A stretch of 64,000 bases of DNA from Plutella xylostella (GCF_932276165.1 NC_064009.1:3844001-3908000); one strand, 5' to 3'; counted from the first letter of the stretch, positions 25,501-35,459 are shown. Program-made: numbers and translations. The notes: generated by a model from the letters alone, not told the origin.

Positions 25501-28472
25501 ATATCTGCCCCAGCCGGGAATCGAACCCGGGACCTTGGGCATAGCAGTCAGGGTCACTAACCACTACACTACACCAGTCGCCGAATAGAATAGAATTCTA
25601 TTTATTTTGCACCATTAAAGAAAATTTATATAAAATTAATTCAAGGTAAGTACCTAATTCCAATTTTAAGAATCCAATCACGAAACAATTTATGGTACAC
25701 TTTTCATGTCGACCGGGTGTCGACAGGACATTCAAGCGATTCATATAAATTATCATCACTTTTTGGTATTTATTTTCAAGAAAAAACTGGCAACACCGAC
25801 GAAAATTATATAAATATTTACTTTATTAAATTATTTATATTAATACATTATTTACAGATGGTAGGTGACCTTGTATGGCGTTTTTAGTCGACCTTTGTAG
25901 TTTCTGCACACTTTTAAAGCACATACACGTATTTTAAAAGGACAAAACTGAAATTAATGCTAACTGTCAAATATGTGTAGCACCGGCGATGACACAATAG
26001 ACACTGCTAGAGCGAAATTTGTAGAGGGGCAGTAGTGCCCCAGTTTATGTATGGCAGCAATTGCTTCTCCTATGGGGAATCTAGGGTTGTATATAATCAA
26101 AGGTTGACAGATGTTGGACACAGCCTAAAAGTGACCGTTTTCGAGTAAAGTGTTTTTTTGAAAGCTTTTATAATTTACCCACCTACGTACTTGGTTTTAT
26201 AACATTACAGGAAAGAAAGCATCGACGATTGTGAAATGCAAATTGCAACTGGCAGGGCTGCAGTCCGCAACTCCGATCACTTTTATTCGAATTACTCGGA
26301 TATTTGTTGGAGTGAATAATTGAGTAATCGATCCTCGAGTGGAATGGCTCGCCTCTTTCTATTTGAATAATGAAATGGGATTTCTTCTTCAACTTGTTTA
26401 CCTGCTCTAGTTATGGCGACCTTTTGTGTATCTGCGCAGTTGATAAAGGCTGGAGGGTGATTGGCTTGAATTATTTATTCAGAGAATTGTCTCGGTGGAC
26501 TTCTTACATAGAGATATTGTACCTACATCGATTCAATATCTAGATGTCTTGGATTTTAAACTGGTGTCTGTACTGTTGATCCTTTGTGGAACATTTATTT
26601 ATATGTGTTTAAGGATCAAAGTATCCTAAGTATTTAGATAACAACGTTTGAAGCTTAATTCGTGTTTTCTGGCTACCATTTTAATTTACCTATTATTACA
26701 GTTTAGCCGAAAAAAACCGAAGTGTTAAAATTTATACCCATCAACTACCTATTTTTATCTTCATTTTTATTTTATACTATTCACTACCTATTCTGAGGCT
26801 GAAAGTTACTTTTGTGATATTTATATTTAGTAAATGCAGTTGCAGAGAGTGAAATCAGTTCAAGATCATTCCAGCTGAGTTATGAGCACCATTCTATTTG
26901 GGTTTATTCTCTACTCTAGATATCTATTAATATTTCAGTTACAGCGAAAATGCAAGGTTGTTTATGTTTACGTAGCTCATCGTAGCAGGAGGGGAGGGTT
27001 ACTCTATACTGACCAAAAACGAAAGAACGAGAGCTGTCGTGCAACCAGAGTCGTGAGCACAAGTTTCGATCCTCCGTTAACGTTGCGTATCGTCAACTGT
27101 CACTGTCAAAATGTAAGGCAAAGTTATTTCCAAAAGTGACATTTTGTTTTTTCCATATGTTAGGTGGAATTTCACCAAACGCTTAACCTGTTTAGTAGCC
27201 TGTCATACGTCTGTCAGTTAGTACAAAATGTATTTATGATGATTCGAAAATAGTATCGAATCCTTTGCTCGCTGCACATCACATTTAACACAACGAGGTA
27301 GAGTCCTGAGGCCCTTAGCAGGAATTTTCGTCGAGGACGTGAAGTAAATTTACTCGATGAATTTTGTAGGGAAATATGAACAGCGCCCCTGGCGGTCAGT
27401 AGCAGAACTAAAATCGACAACAGGAATTTTTCGTCGTGTAGTTTTTTTGGCTCGATTTTCGCTCTCGTTTTTCGCTATGTAGAGTGACCCCCCAGAGCCC
27501 ACCTCGTGTAAAGGTGAAAATTGGCGGCTGACGACATGAGATCCAGCAGATGACGACGATGATGCTGGCGCATTTCATATAAATATGTGGTAAGTACTTA
27601 CTGAAATTGCAACACGTCCTTTGTTTGTATCTTATTCACATCTGCCGTTACCTAGTACCATAATTATACTATAGAGATACCACACATATAGCTTTTCCTT
27701 GCGATTTACTACCCACATTATGTTTTAGAACCTATAACCTAAATGGATTGCACCATTATTTATTGACATGTATTTATTATGACGTGCACGTGTTGGTGAA
27801 ACGATTCACTTTATTAACTATAATTATGTATTCACATACATAGATGAATGTTAATATTTCTCTAAAACGAGGATGCATTTGTTTTATATACTTACCTAAA
27901 TAGGGAGAATATTTCGCTTTTAGTTTATATGTGTTAGTATTTAAGTTATGTAAGTTAATTTCATGTGTGTGTACAAATAAAGAATATTATATGTACTTAT
28001 ATTATGTAGGTACTAGGAATTACCGTGTATGAATGAAATCAGAATAGATGTTTCATGAAAATTTTGAACAAAATGCAACGCTTCGACATGAAAACAAGGG
28101 TTTAGAATGGGGTGGTGAAAGGATGAGCCTGAACCCTAGGGTTGGTTGTTGGTGGTTGGTGTAATTATATTATACCAACCAAGAAGAATGGCGGGACAGT
28201 ATCCTCGGCCGAGCACTCGGTCAATTGCTAGCCGTTCATTGGTCAACGTACGGCCGAGGATACTGTCTCGCCATTCTACTCGGTAGGTGTAATCAGGGTT
28301 AAAGTCAGGTAACTCTATTTTGTTTGAGTCCAAACCAGGTGTAATTATAGAGTCTGATACTCACTTCGACAGGGTTGGCGGCGGCGGCACTCACTGACAC
28401 CACGAGCAGCGCCGCGCACAGCACCCTGCACGCGCGCCGACTCAGGTTCACCCCGTGCTTCAGTGACGTCAT
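1562..28472 (-). CDS. Nhe2: Na+/H+ exchanger, SLC9 plasma-membrane type (19 exons)
   Basis: Electroneutral Na+/H+ antiporter of the SLC9 family, expected in the plasma membrane of epithelial cells. Exons on the minus strand (first base to last): 28472-28365, 22502-22232, 13523-13260, 12795-12570, 12252-12025, 10215-9998, 9609-9526, 9334-9126, 8837-8712, 8467-8310, 7806-7668, 7053-6910, 6577-6511, 5816-5724, 5074-4874, 3753-3700, 3115-2933, 2403-2061, 1754-1562. All borders are GT-AG, all phases match, and the total is 3,309 nt (1,102 residues plus TGA). The ATG at 28472 was chosen because the next residues form a signal-like segment (residues 12-32: basic RRACR, then a Leu/Ala/Val core); an in-frame ATG lies five codons upstream. 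The length suits insect Nhe2-type exchangers. Exon ends were read by eye. Exon 12 has an in-phase alternative donor after 6958 and exon 17 an in-phase alternative acceptor at 3094. Intron 2 holds another gene. Confidence 0.93.
8150..8260. repeat. SINE tail fragment in exchanger intron 10
   Basis: GCGAAAAGTGGGTGG, then CACCTCTGACTACCC and GTGAGTGCTTATG, follow the same order as the 3' part of the SINE at 57277-57525. The tRNA-like head is missing. Confidence 0.45.
8565..8601. repeat. Short near-perfect hairpin in exchanger intron 9
   Basis: A 16-nt arm (GAGGTAAACCTCTTGT) is followed by a 5-nt spacer and its inverted copy with one G:T-type mismatch, between the exons ending at 8712 and starting at 8467. 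It is too short for a typical pre-miRNA; function unknown. Confidence 0.5.
12938..13195 (-). mobile_element. tRNA-derived SINE in exchanger intron 3
   Basis: One of three copies of the same roughly 260-bp element (others at 25322-25584 and 59050-59472). It runs from AAATATGTGGGGACATCTC through CCGACCCCAAGCTAG to a tRNA-like part whose RNA polymerase III B-box is read on the minus strand. The B-box is damaged here (GGGAAACTAACCCGGG instead of GGGAATCGAACCCGGG), which suggests an old copy. Confidence 0.85.
13921..15675 (+). CDS. Intronless gene of unknown function with two C-x5-C-x5-C modules
   Basis: 584 residues in one uninterrupted frame; I do not recognise the family. An in-frame TGA lies two codons before the ATG, so the start is the first possible one. 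It sits inside the 8.7-kb intron 2 of the exchanger on the opposite strand. There is no signal peptide or membrane segment. Features in order: a folded-looking N-terminus with Trp/Tyr-rich blocks (SLYDMFGW, VFWDLDEY); a C-x2-C-x4-C cluster at 195-203 (CPQCQANVEC); a repeat of spacing C-x5-C-x5-C at 284-296 (CRHHPPCPVAPSC) and 312-324 (CPHSPRCVNLPVC), which suggests metal or disulphide knuckles; a Ser/Cys-rich section around 440-500; and a basic C-terminus, KRRRRSRG followed by FCCSK. The uninterrupted length and normal codon content argue for a real gene. The nested, intronless state suggests retroposition or a tissue-specific (for example testis) gene, which is inference. Confidence 0.85.
   Translation: MPDKRVRAPYLCTSLYDMFGWSPAVGSRHRGDISTSSRDDIVRWLKKPDDAGLQVKSSIRAAKSSHSTVFWDLDEYTRKRSYHCYFEVPVSGSKMRDIIDIPVPYPRVKVGPEPHDELNGHGGKIKSKIFTNNAISQHGNNPTVINRAKHDDPVVETELNSKYKLMFDKSLNTDHPSKVKHERRKRYRRPSLICPQCQANVECISQTIVQNTKKADSVNDTSAIKSLGDRKKSEYFSQYNCKTPRSVLPFGTDKTLPPEPVKYSRSKRRTPTKLSRVIRIVRACRHHPPCPVAPSCQKLNVIKNKCKVIPPCPHSPRCVNLPVCIPLAEEKKFLEYENSEESSNVVSADYLRPKPTYQFKAECCAFRENEYLNSTLSKESSIVSLQPSQKTVFNKSPVQVMSAFLQRTKSCQYEYIEFNKDFSYRPPDEGIVFVRDVGCQFKSRHKSGSSFVSRVSSSSTCYELKNIKIGSARCYVNKCTSPVALSDCKSCKSSCSDLEKTSHDASQSLTDKSQEPEPEETWSGKLMKETEGPASPDGCGQPAVCAYRVEVNNPAARSRHNLLGKYKRFTLKRRRRSRGFCCSK
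15719..15724 (+). terminator. Candidate poly(A) signal of the nested gene
   Basis: ATTAAA lies 44 nt after the TGA stop, a usual distance, and is followed by a GT-rich stretch (TTGTTGTGTTGTGTC) that fits a downstream cleavage element. Confidence 0.55.
16302..16770. repeat. MITE-end and SINE-tail fragments
   Basis: The motif CAGGTTGTTGCAAAAAGGG with ATGCCGAAACCTACGTGTG marks one end of the CAGGGTGTTGCAAAA family. Around 16638-16655 (ACAGGGTGTCACAAAAGG) lies a second related end. At 16716-16765, CCCCGCAAGGGAGTAC and AAGGCGTGAGTGTG match the tail of the SINE at 57277. Confidence 0.55.
17384..17930 (-). pseudogene. Broken reverse-transcriptase fragment of a non-LTR element (R1/Jockey-like)
   Basis: On the minus strand, a frame at 17930-17697 contains SWTPLLWNLAYNAVLQIKLA followed by NGVSTVHFSN. 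This resembles the region of non-LTR reverse transcriptases around G-x-x-LGPLLWN and the later Y/F-ADD box, but the ADD catalytic residues are not preserved. A second frame at 17665-17384 continues with RARIRRNLQYWWDWLED-like text that may be the C-terminal part. Several stops and frame changes separate them. The assignment rests on one short motif. Confidence 0.45.
18468..18727. mobile_element. MITE of the CAGGGTGTTGCAAAA family, full length
   Basis: The left end reads CAAGGTATTGAAAAAAGGG and the right end CCCTTTTTGCAACATCCTG, inverted, with TA next to each end. The inside carries the family marks (GCTTAGCCAAAAGTGG, CACGTGACTTTTTACTA). TA flanks point to Tc1/mariner mobilisation. Confidence 0.75.
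18730..22231. other. Remainder of exchanger intron 2
   Basis: AT-rich intronic DNA. There is one more MITE end near 19362-19377 (TTTTCAACACCCTGTA) and a G-rich run near 21931-21950. I see no supported gene. Confidence 0.5.
24100..24303. mobile_element. 200-bp MITE with TA target duplication
   Basis: Ends are inverted copies: CGGTCGCCTGCGTCTATAAG at the left and CTTTTAGACGCAGGCGACCG at the right, each flanked by TA. The interior has no coding sequence. It lies in exchanger intron 1. Confidence 0.75.
25322..25584 (-). mobile_element. tRNA-derived SINE in exchanger intron 1
   Basis: A full copy of the same family as 12938-13195, with an intact B-box on the minus strand (GGGTTCGATTCCCGG) and A/T-rich 3' repeats (AAATAAATAAAT) at the low-coordinate end. 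Confidence 0.88.
25590..28185. other. Rest of exchanger intron 1
   Basis: Non-coding DNA with one stretch near 26990-27075 (GGGTTACTCTATACTGACC, then a diverged block) that recurs near 4680, 31000, 44950 and 46670, so it is an unnamed interspersed repeat. No gene supported. Confidence 0.45.
28186..28276. mobile_element. Small foldback element
   Basis: Two arms of about 26 nt, GAATGGCGGGACAGTATCCT... and its inverse ...AGGATACTGTCTCGCCATTC, enclose a loop of roughly 39 nt. One mismatch was seen. This is the size of a very short MITE; no target duplication is clear. Confidence 0.65.
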
Positions 28473-28515
28473 CACACACACACACACACTAACACTTAAT
28501 TACACACACACACTG
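28471..28515. repeat. CA dinucleotide tracts beside the exchanger start codon
   Basis: Two ACAC runs (28473-28487 and 28502-28511) lie immediately upstream of the minus-strand ATG, in the probable 5' leader. A GC-richer block with CGCACGCGC follows at 28528-28556 and may mark the promoter side. Confidence 0.6.
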
Positions 28516-28754
28516 GTCTGCTCTGGCCGTCGCACGCGCACATCGCAGCGACGGTAATCGGTAACTACACGATTATTCTCTTCTCTGGGTGAACTCTGAA
28601 ATGGAAAATGCTCATTACTTTTTCGATTCGCAATGCTGATAACTCTGGTAATGAATTGGTTACACGTCGTTGGTGATTGTTGGAGGAGAATTGTAAGGTT
28701 GGTTGAAGAGTTGAGGAATGTGCTAATAAACGGAGTAAAATAAGGTACCTAACC

Positions 28755-28925
28755 AGTAAATACCTACAGCTGAAAGGGGTAACTCAGAGGGCCATTCTGA
28801 ACAACGTTTTTACTTACGACTTATGAAAATTCTCGAAAATAACTCGAATCCGCATCATAGAAACTTTGTTAAGTTGTTGTTCAGAATGACTTCGGTACTT
28901 GGCCACTTTTGCAGCATCTATGTTA
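28755..28925. repeat. Degenerate member of the CAGGGTGTTGCAAAA MITE family
   Basis: GCTGAAAGGGGTAACTC and CATTCTGAACAACG face the inverted pair GTTGTTCAGAATGAC and TTTTGCAGCATC. These are the family's subterminal marks, but the outer ends are worn. Confidence 0.55.
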
Positions 28926-29184
28926 CTGTATTGTATATCTATGTACCAATGGCGATGGTAAAAAAACTCTAGTTATATATGTTTTCCAACGACGCAGTAA
29001 ATCGCCACGATAAGAAAGATCGTTGAAATGTAAGGAAACAAACAAGACTACTTATCAAAAGCATTCTTTTCATTATTAATTATCTGAATCGAATATGTTT
29101 CGTTCTGTTTCAGCGGATTATAAATGGAAAATAACGTCGTATGTATCATCCAGCGATACTGTAGGTATAAGGGAGCGGTTACTA

Positions 29185-29969
29185 ACGGGTCCAGCCAGAC
29201 TCGTCCCATTCCACACTCGACCCGGCCAAACTCGACCCGAATTTCTAAAATACGGTAAGGTCTAGGTACTTTTGTTGAAATGTATGAAATGTACTGTCAG
29301 CCACAAGAGTTTTTTTACTGAAATTATAGTTAGGTGTTTTATGTGCTGATTAATTCAAACAAAAGTAATAATTTGTACTTTTAATCATTTATTTATCATT
29401 TTCTATAAACATTATTAGTAGGTAACACATGTTTTGAATTATAAACGTAATAAGTAATAATAAATATTAACAAAATAAGTAACTATTAATAATTATGTGT
29501 GCTAAAATCACAGTTACACAAAATATCTTTACAATGAAATATGTATAAAATCCTTTTTATAAAATCCGTTTGCTGTTTATAAAATTATAATTACTTCGCA
29601 GTAGCCCTTGCTTATCAAATGTATAAATTACAATACAAGTAAGTGCGCGAAAGAGATGGATGCAGGCCATCCAAATCTTGACCATTGTTATCGATAACCG
29701 TTTATTTCAGGCTAAAACAATGAGAAGGGTAAACTACCTCTCTCTGTTACTGAGGTCAAACTTAGGCTAGTTTAGTCAACATATTTATTAAATTTAAGTG
29801 ATAATCACTTTATATGCAATCAATTAAGAAATCCATAAACATTTTCTGTCGACTGTACTTTGCGATAAGAAAAAAAATACAAACAAAAATGAACCTTATC
29901 GAAATTATGAAATTCGGGTCGAGTTTGGCCGGGTCGAGTGTGGAATGGGACGAGTCTGGCTGGACCCGT
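29185..29969. mobile_element. 785-bp transposon with perfect 61-bp inverted ends
   Basis: Left arm 29185-29245 begins ACGGGTCCAGCCAGACTCGT; the right arm 29909-29969 is its exact reverse complement. The interior of about 660 bp is AT-rich with no transposase, so it is non-autonomous. Flanking 8-mers GGTTACTA and GGTAACTC agree at six of eight positions and may be a target duplication. The right end abuts a SINE. Confidence 0.88.
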
Positions 29970-30290
29970 GGTAACTCAGTCGGGTAAGCGCCCGCTTCTC
30001 AAGCCAGAGATGCGGGTTCGAATCAAGGCACTGACTAATGAGTACTTTGATTTTAAGTACAATGTATACCATCGCTCTTACGGTGAAGGAAAAACATCGT
30101 GAGGAAATATGCATATGTTAATTTAGCACATCTAGATATGTGAACCCAACAACCCGCAGTGGACCAGCGTGGTGGGAAATGGTCCAAGCTTAGGAAGGCA
30201 GTTTAGACCTTGGGGATATGCACAAAGGTACCACTCGAGAGAGTCAGGTGCATGTACTTACACCCCCACAGAGAATAGAATAAAATAGAT
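29970..30290 (+). mobile_element. tRNA-derived SINE
   Basis: GGTAACTCAGTCGGGTAAGC is an A-box region and GCGGGTTCGAATC a B-box, spaced as in tRNA genes. They are followed by a tRNA-unrelated body and a tail (AGAGAATAGAATAAAATAGA). The same tail, GAGAATAGAATAGAT, ends the copy at 37311. Confidence 0.8.
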
Positions 30291-30497
30291 ACTGTATAAA
30301 TGTGCCTACCTAGTTGTCACAATTACATAAACCTAATCCTGAAAATGTCTCTTGAATATCTTTGTGAATAACGTTGACCTACTTTCGGGAGGGTGTAACA
30401 AATACTAGTCCTAGATACTGGATCTGGAGTCTAGAGACACATTCACTGATATTGGAGGATTCGTCTCTATGGCGCCAACGAAAAATGTGTCATATCT

Positions 30498-30704
30498 ACA
30501 AGGTGTTGCAAAAAGGATATACTATAAGCGAAAAAAAAAATCATTTTCCATAGAAAATTTGTTGGTCACGTGACTTTTTACTATGGAGAATGTTTTTTAT
30601 TGCAAATTTTGAAATTTTTATTTTAGATTCGGGCTTAGATATTCCATACTGCACATGTAGGTATCAGCTTAGTATAACCTTTTTGCAACACCCTGTATAG
30701 CCAC
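30498..30704. mobile_element. MITE of the CAGGGTGTTGCAAAA family, full length
   Basis: The left end CAAGGTGTTGCAAAAAGGAT and right end CCTTTTTGCAACACCCTG are inverted, with TA at the flanks. The interior has CACGTGACTTTTTACTATGG. Confidence 0.8.
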
Positions 30705-30999
30705 TCACCTCTGACAGTCTGATACTACCTCGATACGAGACGTATAAGAGGATTTTGAGAATATTGTATTCTCATAAAAATAAATTGAGTGAAAATATCA
30801 TTGCAAGTTAGGTAGGTACTTACTTATGACTTTACAGTCATAGAAATCTCTAACATTATCGTAATTATTCATAGCTCGTAACTCGTAACTCTTATTACAC
30901 TATGTCGAAGGCACATTTTGTAAGGTCAAGTACTGATAATCGCCAGTGCGGCGCCGCTATGTGATGTTAGCGTCTTTATGAACTGGAGGATTACTCTAG

Positions 31000-31125
31000 C
31001 TAAACAACAAAACTAACGAAGGAGAGTTGCTATCCAACCGGTACGTTTAATACAGCGTGATAGAGTCGTGGCTAGGTCTACAGTGCTACGAAACCTCGTT
31101 TTTCGTAAGCTGAAGTGACCACCCC
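31000..31125. repeat. Unnamed interspersed repeat copy
   Basis: ACGAAGGAGAGTTGCTATCC, GGTACGTTTAATACAGCG and GAGTCGTGGCTAGG line up with 4678-4770 (ACAAAAGAGAGCTATC, GGTACGCTTAGTACAACG, GACGTGGTTGG). The family also appears near 27010 and 37440. No ends could be defined. Confidence 0.45.
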
Positions 31126-31689
31126 GTCTTTATGGACCAGACTCCTGCGGAGTGTATCGCTGTTTCATCATGTACAAGTTATAAAAACAAGGCAAATTCA
31201 TTTATGGATAATGTAAAATACATAATACTGGGTACCTACATACATACATACATATACCTAGTGCAAAGTATTATAAGATACAATGCTGATTGTTGATGAA
31301 GGTCATTCCAAAAGTAGTCAGTTTACTCCGTGGAATCCCATTTAGGTACTTATAAAAAAGTTGTAGTATTCTAATTCTTATGGGTAGGTACTTAGGTACA
31401 TAGGTATTTTCATAATAAAAATTCAAACTGAAATTTCATGCCCTTTACCTACCTACCTACTTATAAAAATTCAGAATACATAAACTCGACACTCAAGTGT
31501 ACTTAGACGTTGTACGCAAGCAACGTCTACGTCATGGAACGTGAAACTCAGATAGATTCAATCCCACGCAATCCAGAAGGGTATAAAATTATTATATAAA
31601 GTCACCTTTGGTAAAAGGATACCTATACTTACGTAACCTTTTTTCTCATGAATTGTCTCGTAGGTTTAATACAATACTTATACTTACGT

Positions 31690-32060
31690 TTTTTGAAATA
31701 TGAAATAGTTATTGGAAAGGACCTAGTAAGTAAAGTAGTTCAAATTGCGTATTTTATTATATTCTCAACTGATATTTCTATTTTTCTTCTGTACCTTTAC
31801 CGTCACCTATAGTTAAATTTAAATGCAGACTGATTGCATGACATATATACTGTAACTTTTCTTGTAGATGCTACATAATTATAGCCCCGATGGGTTTTAT
31901 GAAATATGAAATTGTTATTGGAAAGTATCTAGTAAAATAGTTCGAATTGCGTATTTTATTCTTTTCTCAACTGATATTGTTATTTTCCTTCCGTACATTA
32001 TAGTTAAATGTAAATGCAGACTGATTGCATGACAACTCTATAGTCCCGATTGGTCTATAT
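31690..32060. repeat. Tandem duplication of a ~205-bp unit
   Basis: TGAAATATGAAATAGTTATT at 31693 recurs as TGAAATATGAAATTGTTATT at about 31899. The following text, including TGCGTATTTTATT, TCTCAACTGATAT and AAATGCAGACTGATTGCATG, recurs in the same order and direction, with scattered differences. Confidence 0.75.
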
Positions 32061-32983
32061 CTCCCAGCTACTATAAAGTTGGGAAAACTTCCAAAACTTG
32101 GTCCTCTTCAGTAAATGCCTTTAAACTCGGCTCGTGGTCTCTTTGATAAGTGTTACGATTAAATTAAACATTGTCGTATGGGATCCATATTAGGTTTTCT
32201 TATTTCTAAATAACATTTTCATTTATTTTTATAATTATTATTTCAATAAATATTGGTAAGAATGTTAGCTCTGTAATTAGTTGATGGAATGAAATGATAT
32301 TACGATGACATACCTACATAAGTATATTGTAAAAGCTGTTTAGGGTCCGTTTAAAACAGTTTACACAGAATCAGTTTTTTTATTACGTTATAAACATAAC
32401 CTTGAATCATTGTAACGAGGTTATTTTTTTCAAGTGCACTTATTCCATGCACAATAAATTAATTTAGAATTTATACTCTGCAGCCTTACCACCACCGACA
32501 CATTGCAATCAACAATTTTGTGAATAGAACCTATAAATCTCCTATAAATAGAAGTCGTCGGGAGCGTAATTAAAATAAACGTCAGGACCCACAGCTGGCA
32601 ACCCTCAGTTAAATGCAGGACACCACAAATTACTTTAGCTCTTAAATGCAGTTAGAGTACAATACAGCCAGCTGGCGGAAATATACTGGAAGTCATTTGT
32701 TCTATATGCATAGGTACAGTAGGGTGTTAGCAAAGAGTAGTTATTGTAAAGCGACATGGTGTGAGCAGGGTGGTATCGGGGGTAAATGTGATCAAGACAA
32801 CTTTTGAAAATTTGAGAAAAATATTCTACTTTACATACATACCAACAACGTTTTGATTTGACTTAGAAAATAGGACTAGCGTATAGGTAACCCTTTACTC
32901 CCTATCAAATATATGTGATAAGAGTAAAATAAAAAATGCCTGCGAACATCGATTAAAACCTATCCATACATGACCAGAGTGTA

Positions 32984-34655
32984 CAGTGAAACTATAAAGT
33001 CCTGAAATTAATGTTTGAGGAACTAAAATTTTCAGGAGCCTGGCACCATTAGAAAAGAAACATAAAAGTCATAACAATTGTTTATGTCAATAGGCGGTTG
33101 GCTGTTTTTTTGAATTTTCTTATTAATTATAAGGATAATCTAGATAAAAGCAACAATTTACGCTTGGTTGCAATTAGGAAGATGAAGAAAAATATTCGTA
33201 GTCAAGCTAGTGAAGTTATTTATCGAGTTTTTATACAATGTTTAGCGGAACATCAAGCTGGACACATTTTGTCGAATTTGGAGGATGTTTACGCTCGTAC
33301 AGCGTGTATGATGGGTATGTGGTATGTAGCATTGTACAAAATATAATAACTCATTTTTTTATTAGTACCAACGCTTCATTTATCGATAAACCTAGGTTTA
33401 GAGCCCAAGTCGAACATTGTTTACATACCACCAATGATTTCAAAAGGAAGGATAGGCCCTTCAGAACATTTTACTCAAACCTTCTTCATACAAGCAAAAT
33501 AACTGTTATCTGTCATAATTTGTTTGAACTATGTCAGTGCCTAGCAACTATCTTGACGACGTAACCTTGTACGTGCGTTAATAATTTACCATCCCGGACA
33601 TTGTTTTATTATTTGCAGGCGCCATATCAATAATTTAAGACAAATCCAACTACTAAAATTAAAACTGTTTTGGGCTGTAGACCTGTAGAGCGTCCCGTAC
33701 AAATGGACTAAAAATCACGCTCCAAAACGTAAGTGTGTGCAACAAGAAAATGTTCTCGGAGGATAGTCAACAAAAAATGACGTCCGCACAAGGATACAGC
33801 GCGCGGCCATTGTAGACTTTGGTAGTAAAATAATTATCACTTTATAATGTGTTTATTACTTAATTTAATGGTAATTACCGATGATACGATATTCGATGTT
33901 TCATTTTGACCTTCGTATAATGGTTTTTGCAGCCTTTCACAACACAACTACATATTTATCACAAGATTCACAAGACCATCTCTCGGCCACAGACAACTGT
34001 TGACTGAGGAGCGTTGGCCCTAAAATTACGATTTTAGGGCCAACGCGCGGGTGCCATTTTTTTGAGTGGGAGGCCCTGTCCTTACGCTAGTAATATATAT
34101 GTCAATGCATACCACTGATTGTAGGTTTCATCTGGTTTCAGTTGAGTCAAACCTTAACATTTTGATACTTGAAGATATATTTTTTGTTTACTTACTAAAT
34201 TCGCATTGTGTGAATTTGGGGGGCATTGTGTAACTCAAAAAGATTATTTTTATTTTATTTTATAGTTATATCGGACCAGCGTGCCAATGCCAAAGAGGGC
34301 AAAATATGAAATATTTCTAACTCCTGGAAGAAACAGACCTGGCCGTCCAAAAAGAGAAATTGATGTCTTTACTATGTGTGCCCTTCGCCAACAGATCCGG
34401 TTTTTTTATACAGTTGTAATAACGTTATCTAAATAAATATTTATTGGTTTCACTATTATAGCCTTCATATTAACACCTTCTAGCTTGTATAAGAACGTTT
34501 TTGTGGATGGTAAGTTGTTTTTAAAATACATAAATAGGTAGGAAGTTAACAGGCAAAATTTCAAGTATCAAAGTCTGTTATGTTTCACTATATAGGGTTG
34601 CTACATGAAAGATAGCAGTGCCCTCATTTAATTTCAGGACTTTATAGTTTCACTG
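32984..34655 (+). mobile_element. Dead Tc1/mariner-type transposon
   Basis: Terminal inverted repeats of about 28 bp (CAGTGAAACTATAAAGTCCT at each end, inverted) are flanked by TA at 32982-32983 and 34656-34657, the usual IS630/Tc1/mariner target. The inside holds fragments of transposase: a frame near 33180-33320 with RSQASEVIYRVFIQCLAEHQ resembles the N-terminal helix-turn-helix, and 34321-34420 encodes PGRNRPGRPKREIDVFTMCA, the GRPRK-type linker and start of the second DNA-binding domain. The DDE catalytic part is not found; text between the pieces is non-coding and the frame is broken, so it cannot be autonomous. Confidence 0.82.
34011..34046. repeat. Perfect 16-bp hairpin inside the dead transposon
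   Basis: GCGTTGGCCCTAAAAT, a 4-nt loop TACG, and the exact inverse ATTTTAGGGCCAACGC. Its perfect pairing contrasts with the decay around it. Confidence 0.7.
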
Positions 34656-34899
34656 TACAAATTTAGGGCGGTGACCCTGAAAATTCGTCAGCCTGACATT
34701 TTGGCAGCCCCCAAAATGTGTGCCGTGATGAACAAAGAAGACCGCTATGTACCTATCTATAAAACTTATTTCGATTATAGACATAATTTTCTACAGTATT
34801 TTGAACAGATGGGTAAAGACGGTAGATTCAGACAATGTAACTTGGCAAAGCAAAGGTAGATTTTTTTATTATAATGTTTGGACACAAAAATTTGCTATC

Positions 34900-34985
34900 C
34901 GACTTCAAAAAAAGGAAGACGTTCTCAATTCGTCTGTATGTTTTTTATGTAAGTATATTTATCGATGACTCCGTTATAAATGGGG
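34900..34985. repeat. Fragment of the CCGACTTCAAAAAA element
   Basis: CCGACTTCAAAAAAAGGAAG, TTCTCAATTCGTCTGTATG and ATCGATGACTCCGTTATAAA follow the order of the body end of the elements at 42143 and 47432. Only one end is present. Confidence 0.7.
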
Positions 34986-35218
34986 CAATTTTTTGGTTGT
35001 TGGGCTCTAATATGCTCTATAAAGGCCCTGGATCTCTATCACGCGCAGGCGCGAACATCCATCAACTATTCCAACTCAGTTAACTGTATTCCCATTCCAC
35101 TTTCATTATGGCCCGTCGTCGACGACCCATTTAGGTATAGATCCATTGCATTTGAAACACTCGCAAATAACAGTAGCTAGGTGGAGCAGTGTGGAGCACT
35201 TACACGACTGTTTATATA

Positions 35219-35455
35219 TATACAGGGTGTTGCAAAAAGGTTATGCTAAGCCGAAAGGGGGTGACTTTGGGAGTCATTCTGAACAACAGTTAAGAAAATT
35301 CACTAAAAAAAAAAACCTTCGAGGGCCACGTGACTTTTTAGTATGGAGATTATGGAGAACGATTATTTTTCCGCAAATTTCCAACTCGTAGAAAAAAGTT
35401 TTTTAGAATGACCCCTGAATCACCGCCTTTTAGCTTAATGACGCCGTCTGCAATA
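35219..35455. mobile_element. MITE of the CAGGGTGTTGCAAAA family
   Basis: The left end is intact (ACAGGGTGTTGCAAAAAGG, then GCTAAGCCGAAAGGGGGTG). The right end is worn (AGCTTAATGACGCCGTCTGC). CACGTGACTTTTTAGTATGG lies inside. Confidence 0.7.
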
Positions 35456-35459
35456 TTGA

